From Nitrospira sp. (GTDB taxonomy: Bacteria; Nitrospirota; Nitrospiria; Nitrospirales; Nitrospiraceae): DNA of 64,000 bases. The stretch is taken from positions 33,527 through 97,526 of the forward strand of contig SWDH01000044.1 of assembly GCA_005116945.1 (NCBI GenBank), in the 5' to 3' direction. The position numbers and the translations under genes were made by a program. A model generated the notes under the pieces. That model ran no database searches. It worked only from the letters and a program-made list of their open reading frames with translations, and was not told the origin of the DNA. Of this stretch, positions 1 through 9,478 are shown one piece after another; the stretch's first letter is position 1; each line of letters begins with the position of its first letter.

Positions 1-1371
1 TATCGTCGCCTGATCCAGGTGTTTGAGCCCTTCCAGTGCTGAAGCATAGCGTTGGCGAAGCGTATCCAGAGACGTCGGGTCCCGCCGCATCAACAGACGA
101 ATCACATCGACTGATCGCAAGAGCACATCCGTATGCCCGGGAACAATTTTGATACGGCCCTCGCGCACCGCCATCATAAAATCCTCGACGTAGTGCACCA
201 GATCGCCGAGCGACTGGAATCCTACCGTATAGGCAGACCCCTTGAGCGTATGAGCCGTCCGGAACAGTTGATCGATCACGGCCGAGTTGTCCGGCTCCTT
301 TTCGATCCGAAGCAATTGACCTTCGAGCGACTCGATATATTCTTGTGCTTCAGGGGCAAAGTACGACAGCACTTCCGCATCGAGGAGTGGGATCAGATAC
401 TCGTCTGTCAATGAACTTGAGACGGAAAGCGACCCCACCTCGGTGCCAACAGATTCTTCTAAACGATCGATAACGGCTGTCACAACCTGGGTAACCGGAC
501 CGATGGCCGCCACTGCCTGGGGCACCAGCGTCATGTGTTCACCGGCACAGATCCTCGCCAGAGACTGAGTCACTTCCGGCACATCCTGTTGGAGTCTGGC
601 CACCATGCCGGCATCCCGGCGCATCAGCAGCCGCAACGTGTCGATAGCCCGGCCAATGACGCCAAGCGCTTCCAAGGAGAGTGAGATTCGGCCCTCGCGG
701 ATCGCAATCACACAATCCTCAACCGATTGCGCCACATCGCAAAGCACCGAAAATCCAATCGTCAATGAAGACTCCTTGAGCATGTGAACCATGCCATAGA
801 GCTTATAGATCGACTCTTCGTCCTTCGAATCTTCGCGCAAACGATGAAACAACGACTCCATGGTGTCCAGATATTCTTGCGCTTCCGGAGAAAAATACGA
901 TAGGACTTCAGCATCAAGAGTTGGAACTAAGTAGTCCGCCGCTAACACTGCCGGTTCAGACCGAACCACAGCTGCAGAAGGGGAAAATAAACCGTCGACT
1001 TCATCCTTCCAACCCGCACTCATCGATAAATCTTCAGCGCCTCCCCGCGCAACGACTTTCAATTGAGACTCAAACGAGATCACCATCCCACGTAGGATTT
1101 CGATCGTCTTCGGCCATCGTGAATCCTGTATAGACATCGCCTCTTCCAACGTTGATTCAAGCAAGGCCCCCATCAGCGCCAACCCCTCATAGCCGTAGAG
1201 CGCCGACGCCCCTCGGATCTTATGCGCCCACACATAGTGCGCTTGCAATTGTACTGGGGTTGGCATCGAGCCATCAGGCGGATGGAACGCACTCGTCAAT
1301 ACAGCCACTGCTTCCATGGCTTCAGTCACGAAGATATCGACGAGGCCCTGCCGGTCAAGTTCGGAACTCAT
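1..1371 (-). CDS. Multi-Hpt chemotaxis kinase (ChpA/PilL-like), N-terminal part
   Basis: This open frame reads leftward from ATG at 1371 and leaves the window after 457 codons, so only the N-terminal part is visible. It holds three histidine phosphotransfer (Hpt) modules. The candidate phospho-histidines are about H50 (WAHKIRGAS), H196 (GMVHMLKESS) and H374 (RTAHTLKGSA). Modules two and three are clearly related; each begins with a stretch like LDAEVLSYFxPEAQEY. Multi-Hpt N-termini are typical of ChpA/PilL, the CheA-type kinase of the type IV pilus Chp system. The downstream kinase and receiver domains are inferred, not seen. The genes upstream on the same strand are PilJ-, CheW- and PilH-like, which fits. 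Module two carries E where the consensus has G after HxLK. Confidence 0.8.
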   Translation of the reverse strand, partial: MSSELDRQGLVDIFVTEAMEAVAVLTSAFHPPDGSMPTPVQLQAHYVWAHKIRGASALYGYEGLALMGALLESTLEEAMSIQDSRWPKTIEILRGMVISFESQLKVVARGGAEDLSMSAGWKDEVDGLFSPSAAVVRSEPAVLAADYLVPTLDAEVLSYFSPEAQEYLDTMESLFHRLREDSKDEESIYKLYGMVHMLKESSLTIGFSVLCDVAQSVEDCVIAIREGRISLSLEALGVIGRAIDTLRLLMRRDAGMVARLQQDVPEVTQSLARICAGEHMTLVPQAVAAIGPVTQVVTAVIDRLEESVGTEVGSLSVSSSLTDEYLIPLLDAEVLSYFAPEAQEYIESLEGQLLRIEKEPDNSAVIDQLFRTAHTLKGSAYTVGFQSLGDLVHYVEDFMMAVREGRIKIVPGHTDVLLRSVDVIRLLMRRDPTSLDTLRQRYASALEGLKHLDQATI

Positions 1372-1461
1372 CGCTCGCCTTCCTATCCATGAGTCCTATG
1401 GTCCTAGGTGAAATCACCGTGCATCATCCTCATAACATCCCTGTCGAGTTTCCGTAACCTT

Positions 1462-3336
1462 CTAAACCAATTTGAACTGGGCGACGGAAGATGAGAGCCC
1501 TTCTGCGAGTTTCGCCATATCTTCGACGGTCGCGCGCGCGGAATCCGTGACTTTTTGCGTTTCCAAGGCGCCGGCGGCGAAATCCTTAATGGTGCGACCG
1601 ACCTGATCCGTTGAAGCAGTCTGACTCACCGCCGCACTCGCGATGGTCTGAGCCAACTCCGAGGAACGCTGGGCAATCCCTGAAATTTCCTTGAACACTT
1701 CACCTGTACGCAACGCAGAGGCCGATCCGGCTTCCACCGCCTGAGTTTCATGTTCCATAGCCACGACCGCTTCTTGCGTATCCGTCTGAATCACTTTTAC
1801 AAGGTCTGCGATTTCGCGGGTAGCGCCCGTGGAGCTTTCAGCTAGCTTTCTGACCTGATCGGCCACGACGGCAAATCGAGCGCCAGCTTCGCCGGCGCCG
1901 GCTGCTTCGATGGCAGCATTCAGCGCGAGCAAGTTAGTCTGACTGGCAATGTCGCGAATCGTCGATACGATCTGAGAAATTTCCAACGAACGATCACCCA
2001 GCGTTTTGACCTGCTTCGACATACGTTGCACGGACGCGCGAATGCTTTGCATGTCCTGCACAGTTTCTTGTACCGCGACACGGCCTCGTTCCGTTGCTTG
2101 CAACACTTGATTCGCGGACTCAGATGAAGCGCCTGCCGTTGCCGAAACTTGGCGCATGGAAGCGGTCAACTGCTCGACCGCGCTCAAGGTCTTTCTGGAC
2201 TCATCCGCCTGTTGTTTGGCCGTACCGGCCATCTGTCCGGCACTGTCTCGGAGAGTCCCAGCCGACTTGTTGACGCGTTCGGCGGCCTCTCGAACCTGTT
2301 TCAGCAACTGCCCGAATCGAGTCACCATGAGGTTGAACCCATCCGCAAGGTTACCGAACATATCGGCTGTCACCTCGCCGCGCTTTGTGAGGTCTCCCTT
2401 ACCGACATCCGACACCAAGACCAGAAAGCTCATCAAGCGTTTCTGCATATCATCGCGTTCAGACTCCGACGTCACCAAGGCCGTGATACGGTCCAACATG
2501 GTATTGAACGATGCCGCCATCTGTCCAAGTTCGTCTTTTGACTTAAGCTTTGCACGGGCCTGGTAGTTGCCATTCGCTGCCAATTGCGCAACATGTGCAA
2601 CCTGACTTAGACCGAGTGCCATCTTGCGTGCGACCCAATACCCGATGCTCAACCCCAATAACACCGCGACCGTACCGCCGACGATCAGCGTCAACATACC
2701 CTGCTTGGCCAATTGCTTGGCCTCCTCATTAAGGTCGTTTGCGACGGCCGCCAAGTCCTTAATCTGTTCGCCGTGACGATAGATGATCTGGGCGTATGCC
2801 GGGGCGATCCCCACGGTTAGAGCCTGCTGCCCCAAATCGTGCATCTGTTGAGCCTGCGACGCACTCAAGGACTTAGATTCGAAGCTTTCTGCAAGCGCCG
2901 AGATGCCGGCCTCGGCTTGGCCGAAGAAATTCTCAAGAACCGCTTTCAGTTCCACAAGGTCCTTCGCTTCGTCGCGACCCGTACTCGATACACGCAAAAG
3001 CGTCCCTTCATAAGCGACAATGAGCTTGTCAACCTCCTGCCTGTACACACCGATCTTTCCAACGGCGTCTTTGAAATCGGAGGGGCGGGTCTCCTTCGCA
3101 AGGTCCTGCAGCCCCGTATTGTATTTCCCGACATTTAACAACAGTGAATTGAAGTCAATGAGCGGAATCGTGTAATCGACATAAATCGCATCCGCCTGTT
3201 GCCTGAGGCGTTCCGTCGTCCACACACCCAGCGCCGCCATCACGATGATGATCATGCTCATCATGCCGAATGCCGTCAGCAGCTTCCACTTCGTGGTTAA
3301 GTCTTCAAACCATCGCGCGAGATTGAACCCAAACAT
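1462..3336 (-). CDS. Methyl-accepting chemotaxis protein (PilJ-like)
   Basis: A 624-residue inner-membrane chemoreceptor. Membrane segment one is near residues 19-40 and segment two near 213-237, with a helical periplasmic sensor between them. A HAMP domain follows, then a second HAMP-like stretch near 300-350, then the long cytoplasmic coiled coil. The signalling tip is recognisable ([18 protein letters not shown], then [15 protein letters not shown]), with G and A where most receptors have R and Q/RG. ATG at 3336 is preceded by AAGGAGAG. It lies between the kinase and the CheW-like gene, so it probably feeds the Chp kinase that controls pili. The ligand cannot be told from sequence. Confidence 0.9.
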   Translation of the reverse strand: MFGFNLARWFEDLTTKWKLLTAFGMMSMIIIVMAALGVWTTERLRQQADAIYVDYTIPLIDFNSLLLNVGKYNTGLQDLAKETRPSDFKDAVGKIGVYRQEVDKLIVAYEGTLLRVSSTGRDEAKDLVELKAVLENFFGQAEAGISALAESFESKSLSASQAQQMHDLGQQALTVGIAPAYAQIIYRHGEQIKDLAAVANDLNEEAKQLAKQGMLTLIVGGTVAVLLGLSIGYWVARKMALGLSQVAHVAQLAANGNYQARAKLKSKDELGQMAASFNTMLDRITALVTSESERDDMQKRLMSFLVLVSDVGKGDLTKRGEVTADMFGNLADGFNLMVTRFGQLLKQVREAAERVNKSAGTLRDSAGQMAGTAKQQADESRKTLSAVEQLTASMRQVSATAGASSESANQVLQATERGRVAVQETVQDMQSIRASVQRMSKQVKTLGDRSLEISQIVSTIRDIASQTNLLALNAAIEAAGAGEAGARFAVVADQVRKLAESSTGATREIADLVKVIQTDTQEAVVAMEHETQAVEAGSASALRTGEVFKEISGIAQRSSELAQTIASAAVSQTASTDQVGRTIKDFAAGALETQKVTDSARATVEDMAKLAEGLSSSVAQFKLV

Positions 3337-3402
3337 AAATCTCTCCTTCTTCTAACTCGATATTGATGCATGCACGTCGCACATAGAGATGAAAGCCGAT
3401 GG

Positions 3403-3927
3403 TCAGGCTGCGCTCTCAAAATGAGAAAGCACGGCTGAGGTTTCCAGAACTCCTCTCAATCGGTCTTCGAGATTGACCACCGTCGACACAAAGGGAAACG
3501 TCTTCTCTCCCCTACCGGTCGGAGCCGGCAGGAATTGGTTTTTGGAGAGGGCACGGATTTGCGGCACTGTGTCCACCAAGACGCCGACCTGCCAATTCCC
3601 GTGCTTGACGACCACGGCGTACGGCAACATCGCGTCTGCATTCAAGGAAAACATCGGTCGAAGATCAAGCAATGGAATCACCGTCCCTCGCAAGTTCGTC
3701 ACGCCCACCAAACCGGACGGCATTCCGGGAACCGGAGTGATGGACTCTACGACAAACACCTCTCGTATGTTTTTCAGTTCGATGGTAAAGATCTCTCCGG
3801 CCAGAGAGATAATCGCCGCACGCACAGTCGAGGTTCCATCAACCTGAGCACGATTGGTTCCTGGCGAAGAAGCTCCCTGTGCTGTCAGCGCGCGATCTTC
3901 GACTATTGAATGCCGTGCGGAATCCAT
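3403..3927 (-). CDS. CheW-like adaptor (PilI-like)
   Basis: A 174-residue CheW-domain protein that would couple the receptor to the kinase. A flexible N-terminus of about 35 residues precedes a typical CheW fold (EIFTIELKNIREV, PGMPSGLVGVTNLRGTVIPLLDLR, VGVLVDTV). ATG at 3927 is chosen over a TTG one codon earlier. The start lies just after the stop of the response regulator gene, consistent with one transcript. Confidence 0.9.
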   Translation of the reverse strand: MDSARHSIVEDRALTAQGASSPGTNRAQVDGTSTVRAAIISLAGEIFTIELKNIREVFVVESITPVPGMPSGLVGVTNLRGTVIPLLDLRPMFSLNADAMLPYAVVVKHGNWQVGVLVDTVPQIRALSKNQFLPAPTGRGEKTFPFVSTVVNLEDRLRGVLETSAVLSHFESAA

Positions 3928-3932
3928 CAACG

Positions 3933-4295
3933 TTAGCTCATCACCTTCTTGACGGCAGCCAGTAGATCTTCCCCTTTAAATGGTTTAACAATGTAGCCAT
4001 TTGCCCCTTGCTGCTGCCCCCAGAACTTGTCGCTCTCATTGCCCTTTGACGTGCAGAGAATGATGGGGATGCCCTTGCACCGGTCATCGCTCTTCAAATC
4101 GCGACAAGCCTGAAACCCGTTGCGCCCCGGCATCACGACGTCCATCACGATCAGATCCGGCTTCTCGCTGGCGACCTTGTCCTCAAGTTTGTCAGAATTA
4201 GGGTAAGACACCACGGTATGATTGGCCGCCTTGAGACACCCTTCGATTAATTGCAATTCGGCGTACGAATCATCGACGACGACAATCTTGCTCAT
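3933..4295 (-). CDS. CheY-type response regulator (PilH-like)
   Basis: A 120-residue single receiver domain with no output domain. The acidic pair is D8-D9, the phospho-acceptor is D52 (LIVMDVVMPGRNGF), and the conserved lysine is in YIVKPF near residue 104. The segment ESDKFWGQQQGANGY closely resembles PilH proteins of type IV pilus chemosensory systems rather than flagellar CheY. AAAGGAG precedes the ATG. It appears to be the first gene of the operon that continues through CheW, receptor and kinase. Confidence 0.9.
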   Translation of the reverse strand: MSKIVVVDDSYAELQLIEGCLKAANHTVVSYPNSDKLEDKVASEKPDLIVMDVVMPGRNGFQACRDLKSDDRCKGIPIILCTSKGNESDKFWGQQQGANGYIVKPFKGEDLLAAVKKVMS

Positions 4296-4366
4296 GTTTC
4301 GCGCTCCTTTAGATGTAGATCATGATTCTGGGCTCTCACACATTCTCACTGTTCTGCCCTCTGACA

Positions 4367-5098
4367 CTATTTCAGCGGAAGGACAATACTAATCGCCCCG
4401 GCTAAATCCCCGTCCTTCCATCCATCCTTTTTCATGCCACCCGCAGTCAGCGCCCCCCTCGGCACACCATGACAAACCAGGCAAGTCGGGCCTACATACT
4501 CCGGGTCCATCATGCGAAGGACCGGTTGCCCATCGACCATCGTGCTCCGCACATAAGGCTGTCCCTTCGGATGGCGCGAGTCGCTGAACATCCGCAATAC
4601 CTCCGCCTCGAAATCATCCGGCTTATTATTGGTGTTCCGATAATCGATGGCTGTGAGCTTCAGGCGGATACCGGACTTCTCATAGAACTGGTCACCCACC
4701 CGCTTGGCAAACACGGCAGGGATGAACCCCTTGAAGGCAATACCTGCCCTGTTAATGACCGGTTGAGCTTCGTCCACCACGTCTCTTTCCGCTTGTACCA
4801 ACGTAAGATAGAGGTTTGCTTGCGGCACGACATTGGGAATCCGCAGATCAAGTTTAGTGGTTTTCTTAAAACGCTCTAGGATCTGGCCGGCCATGTGATT
4901 GCCGGTAAACCCTTTCTCGGCCTTCGAGGCATCATTGATAGTCTCCATTTGCTCCGAGACGATCACACGGCCAATCTTCACCAGCTTGATCAAATGCTCC
5001 GCGACTTCTACCTCAATCCCCGCCCTCGCCGGCACATTCCATACCAACGTAGTCGCTGCCATCCCCACCGCCAACAACATGGCCCCTTGACTACGCAC
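4367..5098 (-). CDS. Periplasmic c-type haem protein, DUF3365 (Tll0287-like)
   Basis: A 243-residue exported protein with an N-terminal signal peptide (cleavage probably after PARA). The C-terminal half contains one haem-attachment motif, CLVCH, in PTCLVCHGVP. Length, motif position and pattern match the DUF3365/Tll0287 family, thought to be haem sensors or redox proteins of the periplasm. The start is GTG at 5098 with AAGGAGGAATA upstream; there is no in-frame ATG nearby. Its role here is unknown, and its place behind a chemosensory operon may be coincidence. Confidence 0.8.
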   Translation of the reverse strand: MRSQGAMLLAVGMAATTLVWNVPARAGIEVEVAEHLIKLVKIGRVIVSEQMETINDASKAEKGFTGNHMAGQILERFKKTTKLDLRIPNVVPQANLYLTLVQAERDVVDEAQPVINRAGIAFKGFIPAVFAKRVGDQFYEKSGIRLKLTAIDYRNTNNKPDDFEAEVLRMFSDSRHPKGQPYVRSTMVDGQPVLRMMDPEYVGPTCLVCHGVPRGALTAGGMKKDGWKDGDLAGAISIVLPLK

Positions 5099-5640
5099 AA
5101 CTATTCCTCCTTACGTCGAACTGCCATGTTGCTGCGCACGATCGCTGCACACCTATTAGTATAGTGTCATCGTTCGAACTCGATTGTATCTGATCGTTCT
5201 TAGTTGGCAAGCGAATCAATATATTCGATACCTCTTAAACCAGGCCTTATTCGGCACAATGGCCTTCTCACAAAATTATTCAGCTGTCACCACTTCAAGG
5301 TGTAGCCGAACACCAGTGGCGCCCCACGGTTAGCCTACTACGCCAAAACCGCTTCGGCTCGAAGGCTGGAAACGTGCCCTCTTTCGCCAAGACTGGGGCA
5401 CGCTGCCGTGCACCAAGATCAGAAACTACTGTGCGCCGACTACAGTTGCTCATGATTCCAGCCATACGATTGAACCGAAGGGGACACAACACGTGCGATC
5501 AGAAGCCGCGCGCCTATCATCGGACCACGTAACCTAACGAAACTGTTCGTATAATATGGATAACACTTGATCTGCTACATTAGTGTTTAGGCAACGCTCA
5601 CGCATCCGCCTACTACCACATGCACCACATGGAGGAGGCA
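5099..5640. other. Intergenic stretch without a recognisable gene
   Basis: About 540 bases lie between the divergently oriented haem protein and the PepSY gene. A 65-codon minus-strand frame at 5295-5492 has no recognisable motif and no good ribosome binding site, so it is not called. Promoters for both flanking genes must lie here, but no convincing site was singled out. Confidence 0.5.
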
Positions 5641-5961
5641 ATGAAGACTCACAGGCTCAGTTATATCGCAGCCATTGGAATGGTATTGGGGATAGCGACA
5701 CCAGGATTTTCAGAAGACGGCGTCATACTGCTCGCTCAGGTCGGCAGCAACATCCAACAGACCATGACCAGGGAGCAGGCGATTGCCAAGGCCACGACAA
5801 TCAAGCGAGGCAATGTGCTCAAGGCCACGTTGGAGAAGCGAGAAAATAAGGTCGTATGGGAAGTGAAGGTCGACGATGGCAGTAATAATATCACCGCCGT
5901 TCAGATCGATCCAAAATCCAAAGAAATCATCAAAAGCGTCGATATCGCCGGTGGGAAGTAA
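5641..5961 (+). CDS. Small secreted PepSY-domain protein
   Basis: A 106-residue protein with an N-terminal signal peptide (cleavage probably near GFSEDG) and one PepSY-like domain. The domain shows the usual layout: MTREQAIAKATT helix, then strands ending VVWEVKVDDGSNNITAVQID. PepSY domains often act as periplasmic inhibitors or metal/redox accessory modules; no substrate can be named. The start at 5641 follows GGAGGAG by a few bases; ATGs at 5620 and 5629 lie upstream of or inside that site and are less likely. Confidence 0.75.
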   Translation: MKTHRLSYIAAIGMVLGIATPGFSEDGVILLAQVGSNIQQTMTREQAIAKATTIKRGNVLKATLEKRENKVVWEVKVDDGSNNITAVQIDPKSKEIIKSVDIAGGK

Positions 5962-6096
5962 CCTGACGCCGTCATGTGATTGATCTAGGCGAGAGGAGTG
6001 ATGCCGTGTCTGCATGACTCCCCTCGCACGTGTGTGCAATTAACCCGTGTGAGAGCCAGCCCGTCAACAGATCATTCCGACAAACCGATCCTCTTT

Positions 6097-7632
6097 TCAT
6101 CTACCTTTCAGCACCGCATAAATCACCTCCATATTCACATACTGCTGGACATGATCGGCCCACCGATCCAGTTCAGCGCGCAGTTGCGTCGTGACGAGAT
6201 CAGACTCATGAAATGAAATAGGAGGGAGTCCCTTCTGGCCACGCGCACGGTTCAACCAGCCCCGGCGGAACGCTGCTTGATCGAACAGGCCATGAATGCT
6301 GGTACCCCAGACACGACCATTCTCACTGGCCGCGCCTTCATCGCCCATCGCGGTGCCTACTGAGAGTTCAGACGCTTCGATGCGAAAACACGGGTTGACG
6401 GCTCCTCGACTGGTGCGCCCCATATGGATTTCATATCCACGGGTGAGTGCGTATGGTTCCACGCCGTGAAGCAGCGATCTGGCATGAACTTGCCTGCAGA
6501 TCTTCGGCGCATCAAGCTCCGTCCGCACATCCAGAAACCCTAACCCTCTTGAAGTTCCTCCACGCTCTAATCCCTTGGGGTCGGAAATCGATTGCCCAAG
6601 CATCTGGTACCCCGCACAGATTCCAATCAGCTCGCCACCCCTTTGCACATGCGAATCTACGGCAGCCGGGAATCCAGCGGCCACAAGGTAGTCGAGGTCT
6701 TCGAGGGTATTCTTGCTCCCGGGAAGAATGACCACGTCGGCCCCGAGGAGCTCATCCGGCGAAGCAACAAACCGAAGCGCCACATCCTTCTCAGCTGCCA
6801 GCACATTGAAGTCTGTGAAGTTGCTCATGCGAGGCAACAACACCACCGCCACGTTTGTGAGATCAGGCTTAAACTGAATCGATCGTGCGCGATCAAGATC
6901 GAGGCTGTCTTCTTGGTCCAGCCTGAGCCCACGGAGAAATGGAACGACTCCCAGGACCGGAATACCTGTACGCGCCTCAAGGAAGCGGACGCCATCCTCA
7001 AATAGGCGACGATCTCCACGAAACTTATTCACGATGACCCCACGGACACGTCGGCGCTCATGCGGGGCCAGTAGGTCGAGCGTCCCAATAACCTGCGCGA
7101 AGACTCCACCCCTATCAATATCCGCCACCAGCACCACTGACGCATTGGCCAATTCGACAACTGGCCAGTTTACGATATCTCGATCACGAAGATTCATCTC
7201 CGCAGCACTCCCCGCTCCTTCGATCACGATATACTCGTACTCGTCAGCTAGTCGTGCATAACATTCTCGAACGATGTCAAAGAGTATCTTTTTCCGCTCA
7301 AAATACGCGATGGCATCCAATGCCTCGTAGACCTTTCCTCGCACAATCACCTGAGAGCGCGAATCCGACTCAGGCTTCAATAAAATCGGGTTCATATCCA
7401 CCATCGGCTCGATCCCACAGGCCTGAGCTTGCAGCGCCTGTGCTCGGCCGATCTCACCCCCTTCGAGCGTCACGAAAGAATTCAGCGCCATGTTTTGCGC
7501 TTTGAACGGCGCCACCTGCACACCTTTTCGAGACAACAGTCGGCAGATCCCGGCAACGATGAGGCTCTTTCCGACATCGGAGCCGGTCCCGAGAATGGCA
7601 AGAGCTGGGCTAGGCTGGCAAGATTCCGTCAT
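6097..7632 (-). CDS. cobQ: Cobyric acid synthase
   Basis: A 511-residue glutamine-dependent amidotransferase that adds the b, d, e and g amides to adenosylcobyrinic acid a,c-diamide. The N-terminal ATPase domain starts with a deviant P-loop, GTGSDVGKS. The C-terminal glutaminase domain has the nucleophile cysteine in GICAGYQMLG and a histidine in SIHGLFD. ATG at 7632 (MTESCQPSPALAILGTG) lies 2 bases after the cbiZ stop and is preferred over an in-frame upstream start. It is the last gene of the B12 operon in the reading direction. Confidence 0.95.
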   Translation of the reverse strand: MTESCQPSPALAILGTGSDVGKSLIVAGICRLLSRKGVQVAPFKAQNMALNSFVTLEGGEIGRAQALQAQACGIEPMVDMNPILLKPESDSRSQVIVRGKVYEALDAIAYFERKKILFDIVRECYARLADEYEYIVIEGAGSAAEMNLRDRDIVNWPVVELANASVVLVADIDRGGVFAQVIGTLDLLAPHERRRVRGVIVNKFRGDRRLFEDGVRFLEARTGIPVLGVVPFLRGLRLDQEDSLDLDRARSIQFKPDLTNVAVVLLPRMSNFTDFNVLAAEKDVALRFVASPDELLGADVVILPGSKNTLEDLDYLVAAGFPAAVDSHVQRGGELIGICAGYQMLGQSISDPKGLERGGTSRGLGFLDVRTELDAPKICRQVHARSLLHGVEPYALTRGYEIHMGRTSRGAVNPCFRIEASELSVGTAMGDEGAASENGRVWGTSIHGLFDQAAFRRGWLNRARGQKGLPPISFHESDLVTTQLRAELDRWADHVQQYVNMEVIYAVLKGR

Positions 7633-7634
7633 GA

Positions 7635-8408
7635 TTACTTTCTGCATCTCCCTTGAGTGTGACGGGCATGCCACCGTACGTAGCGGGCAAGCCCCTCTGT
7701 CACAGACGTCCCAATCACTCGCCCGACAAGCTCACCGAGAACCGTGTGGGTTCCACTATAGCGTTGAGGAACGCCATCTCCACTCACCACCACCACGGCA
7801 TCGGTGCCTGTTCCCGTCGCCCCAGAGCGGCCAGTCCAACTCTTCACATCGGCATCGAATAAGGCCGCTGTCTTCGCTTCGGTCGCCACTTGCACCATGC
7901 CAACCATGGCCGAAACAGACAGACGGGCGTTGGTCACGAGAATCAAATTGATCGTACCAAGATATGTCCCGCGATCGTTCGACTGATTGAGCATCACCGG
8001 TTCCCCCGCCCGTACGGCATTCGATGTCCCGACCGTGACAAATCCTTCAACCCACATTTGGCCATGGACCTCTCGCACAGTCACGAGGTCCGCGAGGGAC
8101 ACGGCCGTCATGAGGCCGACAAACTTATCGCGAATGCCTAACGAGATAGCCAAACGACTGAGGGCTCTGGCTGGATCGGCATTTTGGGCGCCAGTGCCCT
8201 TGCCATGATCATCTTTCCCAATCGGCTTGGCTGCAACTTGATGGTTCAAGATATATCTAGCCCGTGTCACCCCGCCCGCTCTAGGGGCAGAGGAGAGCAC
8301 CGACCTGACGCCTCCCAGATCGACGATAAGCGTCTGTCGCTTGATTTGAAATGCAGTCTGCATCGCGCGCCGGGTCAGTTCTCTCACAACTCTCATTTCT
8401 TCAAGCAA
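7635..8408 (-). CDS. cbiZ: Adenosylcobinamide amidohydrolase CbiZ
   Basis: A 257-residue CbiZ-family protein. CbiZ cleaves the aminopropanol side chain of adenosylcobinamide to give cobyric acid, so that imported incomplete or foreign corrinoids can be re-modelled. Family-typical segments are VLSSAPRAGGVTRARYILNH near residue 38, VGLMTAVSL, TVGTSNAVRAGEP and GTGTDAVVV. Its start overlaps the end of cobD by 16 bases and its stop is 2 bases before cobQ, so the three are surely co-transcribed. Its presence beside a BtuBCDF importer indicates active scavenging of corrinoids. Confidence 0.9.
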   Translation of the reverse strand: MLEEMRVVRELTRRAMQTAFQIKRQTLIVDLGGVRSVLSSAPRAGGVTRARYILNHQVAAKPIGKDDHGKGTGAQNADPARALSRLAISLGIRDKFVGLMTAVSLADLVTVREVHGQMWVEGFVTVGTSNAVRAGEPVMLNQSNDRGTYLGTINLILVTNARLSVSAMVGMVQVATEAKTAALFDADVKSWTGRSGATGTGTDAVVVVSGDGVPQRYSGTHTVLGELVGRVIGTSVTEGLARYVRWHARHTQGRCRK

Positions 8409-9478
8409 ACGCCAAGGGCTGTCACTAATCGGCGATTCTCTTTCACGGTCCTGACCGCAACCCGAATCGTGCGTGCATTGAGACCTGGCAGGGTTGAACA
8501 GTCCCGGACAAGCAGGCCCTCGGCAGCCAGCCGATCAGCCACCAGGCCAGCGGAACTCCAATCAGGGAGCTCGATCAACACAAAGTTCGCCACCGACGAA
8601 TAGACACGTACCCCCGGCATCGAGCGCAACCCATTTATGAATCGCGACCGTTCCTTCTCCATGAATGCTCGGCTTTTTATCGCGTACGCGTGGTCGCTCA
8701 ATATGGCGCAGGAAACCTCTTGGGCCAACGAGTTAACCGACCAAGGCGGCTGACGCTCTTTCAGCTGATCCACGACCTTGCTTGCGCCAAGCAGATAGCC
8801 GACCCGCAACCCTGGCATGGCATAGAACTTCGTCAGACTGCGCAGCACGACCATGCGGGGGTACGCTCTCAGCATCGAAACGACAGACTGGTTCTGACTA
8901 TAATCGATAAAGGCTTCATCGACAATCAACCAGCCCTGTCGTCCTTCCATCGCGTCCGCCAACTTGCACATCACCGACTTGTTGAGCACCTGCCCGGTCG
9001 GATTGTTGGGATTGCACAAAAAGATGGCGTCGATTCTCGTTCGCTTAGCCGAAAGCTCCCGAATGATCTCGTTCACCGGTGGGCGAAAACGGTCTTCTCG
9101 TCTTGCGTGGACGTATTGAACCCTGCCCCCTGCGTCCATCAGCGCGCGGGCATACTCTTCAAACGTGGGTCCGATAATGAGCGAAGACTTAATAGCGAGC
9201 GCGCGCGGCACGAGATAAATCAATTCTGTCGAACCGTTGCCGACAAGGATCATGTCTGGATCGACGCCGCACTGCTGTGCCAAAGCCTGCCGGAGCTGCC
9301 GACAATCGGGATCTGGATAGTGCACGATCTGCTTCAGCGCCGAGCGAATCGTGCGACGTACCACAGCGGGAGGACCCAGCGGGTTGATGTTGGCGCTAAA
9401 GTCTACGATCTGGTCGACGGGAATGTGTCGCTCGTGAGCGACCTTGTAGACATTCCCGCCATGAGTGGCTTGCGTCAT
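8393..9478 (-). CDS. cobD: L-threonine-O-3-phosphate decarboxylase
   Basis: A 361-residue fold-type I PLP enzyme of the HisC/CobD group, predicted to make (R)-1-amino-2-propanol phosphate, the linker used by CbiB. Evidence: N-terminal DFSANINPLGPP, the NPNNPTG motif, DEAFIDYS, and the PLP lysine in SLTKFYAMPGLR. ATG at 9478 forms an ATGA overlap with the cbiB stop, which fixes the start; a longer upstream frame only re-reads cbiB. HisC activity is possible on similarity alone, but the cobalamin operon context favours CobD. Confidence 0.92.
   Translation of the reverse strand: MTQATHGGNVYKVAHERHIPVDQIVDFSANINPLGPPAVVRRTIRSALKQIVHYPDPDCRQLRQALAQQCGVDPDMILVGNGSTELIYLVPRALAIKSSLIIGPTFEEYARALMDAGGRVQYVHARREDRFRPPVNEIIRELSAKRTRIDAIFLCNPNNPTGQVLNKSVMCKLADAMEGRQGWLIVDEAFIDYSQNQSVVSMLRAYPRMVVLRSLTKFYAMPGLRVGYLLGASKVVDQLKERQPPWSVNSLAQEVSCAILSDHAYAIKSRAFMEKERSRFINGLRSMPGVRVYSSVANFVLIELPDWSSAGLVADRLAAEGLLVRDCSTLPGLNARTIRVAVRTVKENRRLVTALGVCLKK

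Noticed and set aside
2149-2566. Two overlapping plus-strand frames of 130-136 codons inside the chemoreceptor gene
   Set aside because: They are antisense readings of a clear coding gene, with no motif or ribosome binding site.
5295-5492. A 65-codon minus-strand frame in the gap before the PepSY gene
   Set aside because: No start context, no motif and no neighbour support; left as intergenic.
8393-9478. Histidinol-phosphate aminotransferase (HisC) for the PLP enzyme
   Set aside because: HisC and CobD are similar, but the gene overlaps cbiB and cbiZ within the B12 operon, so CobD is more likely.
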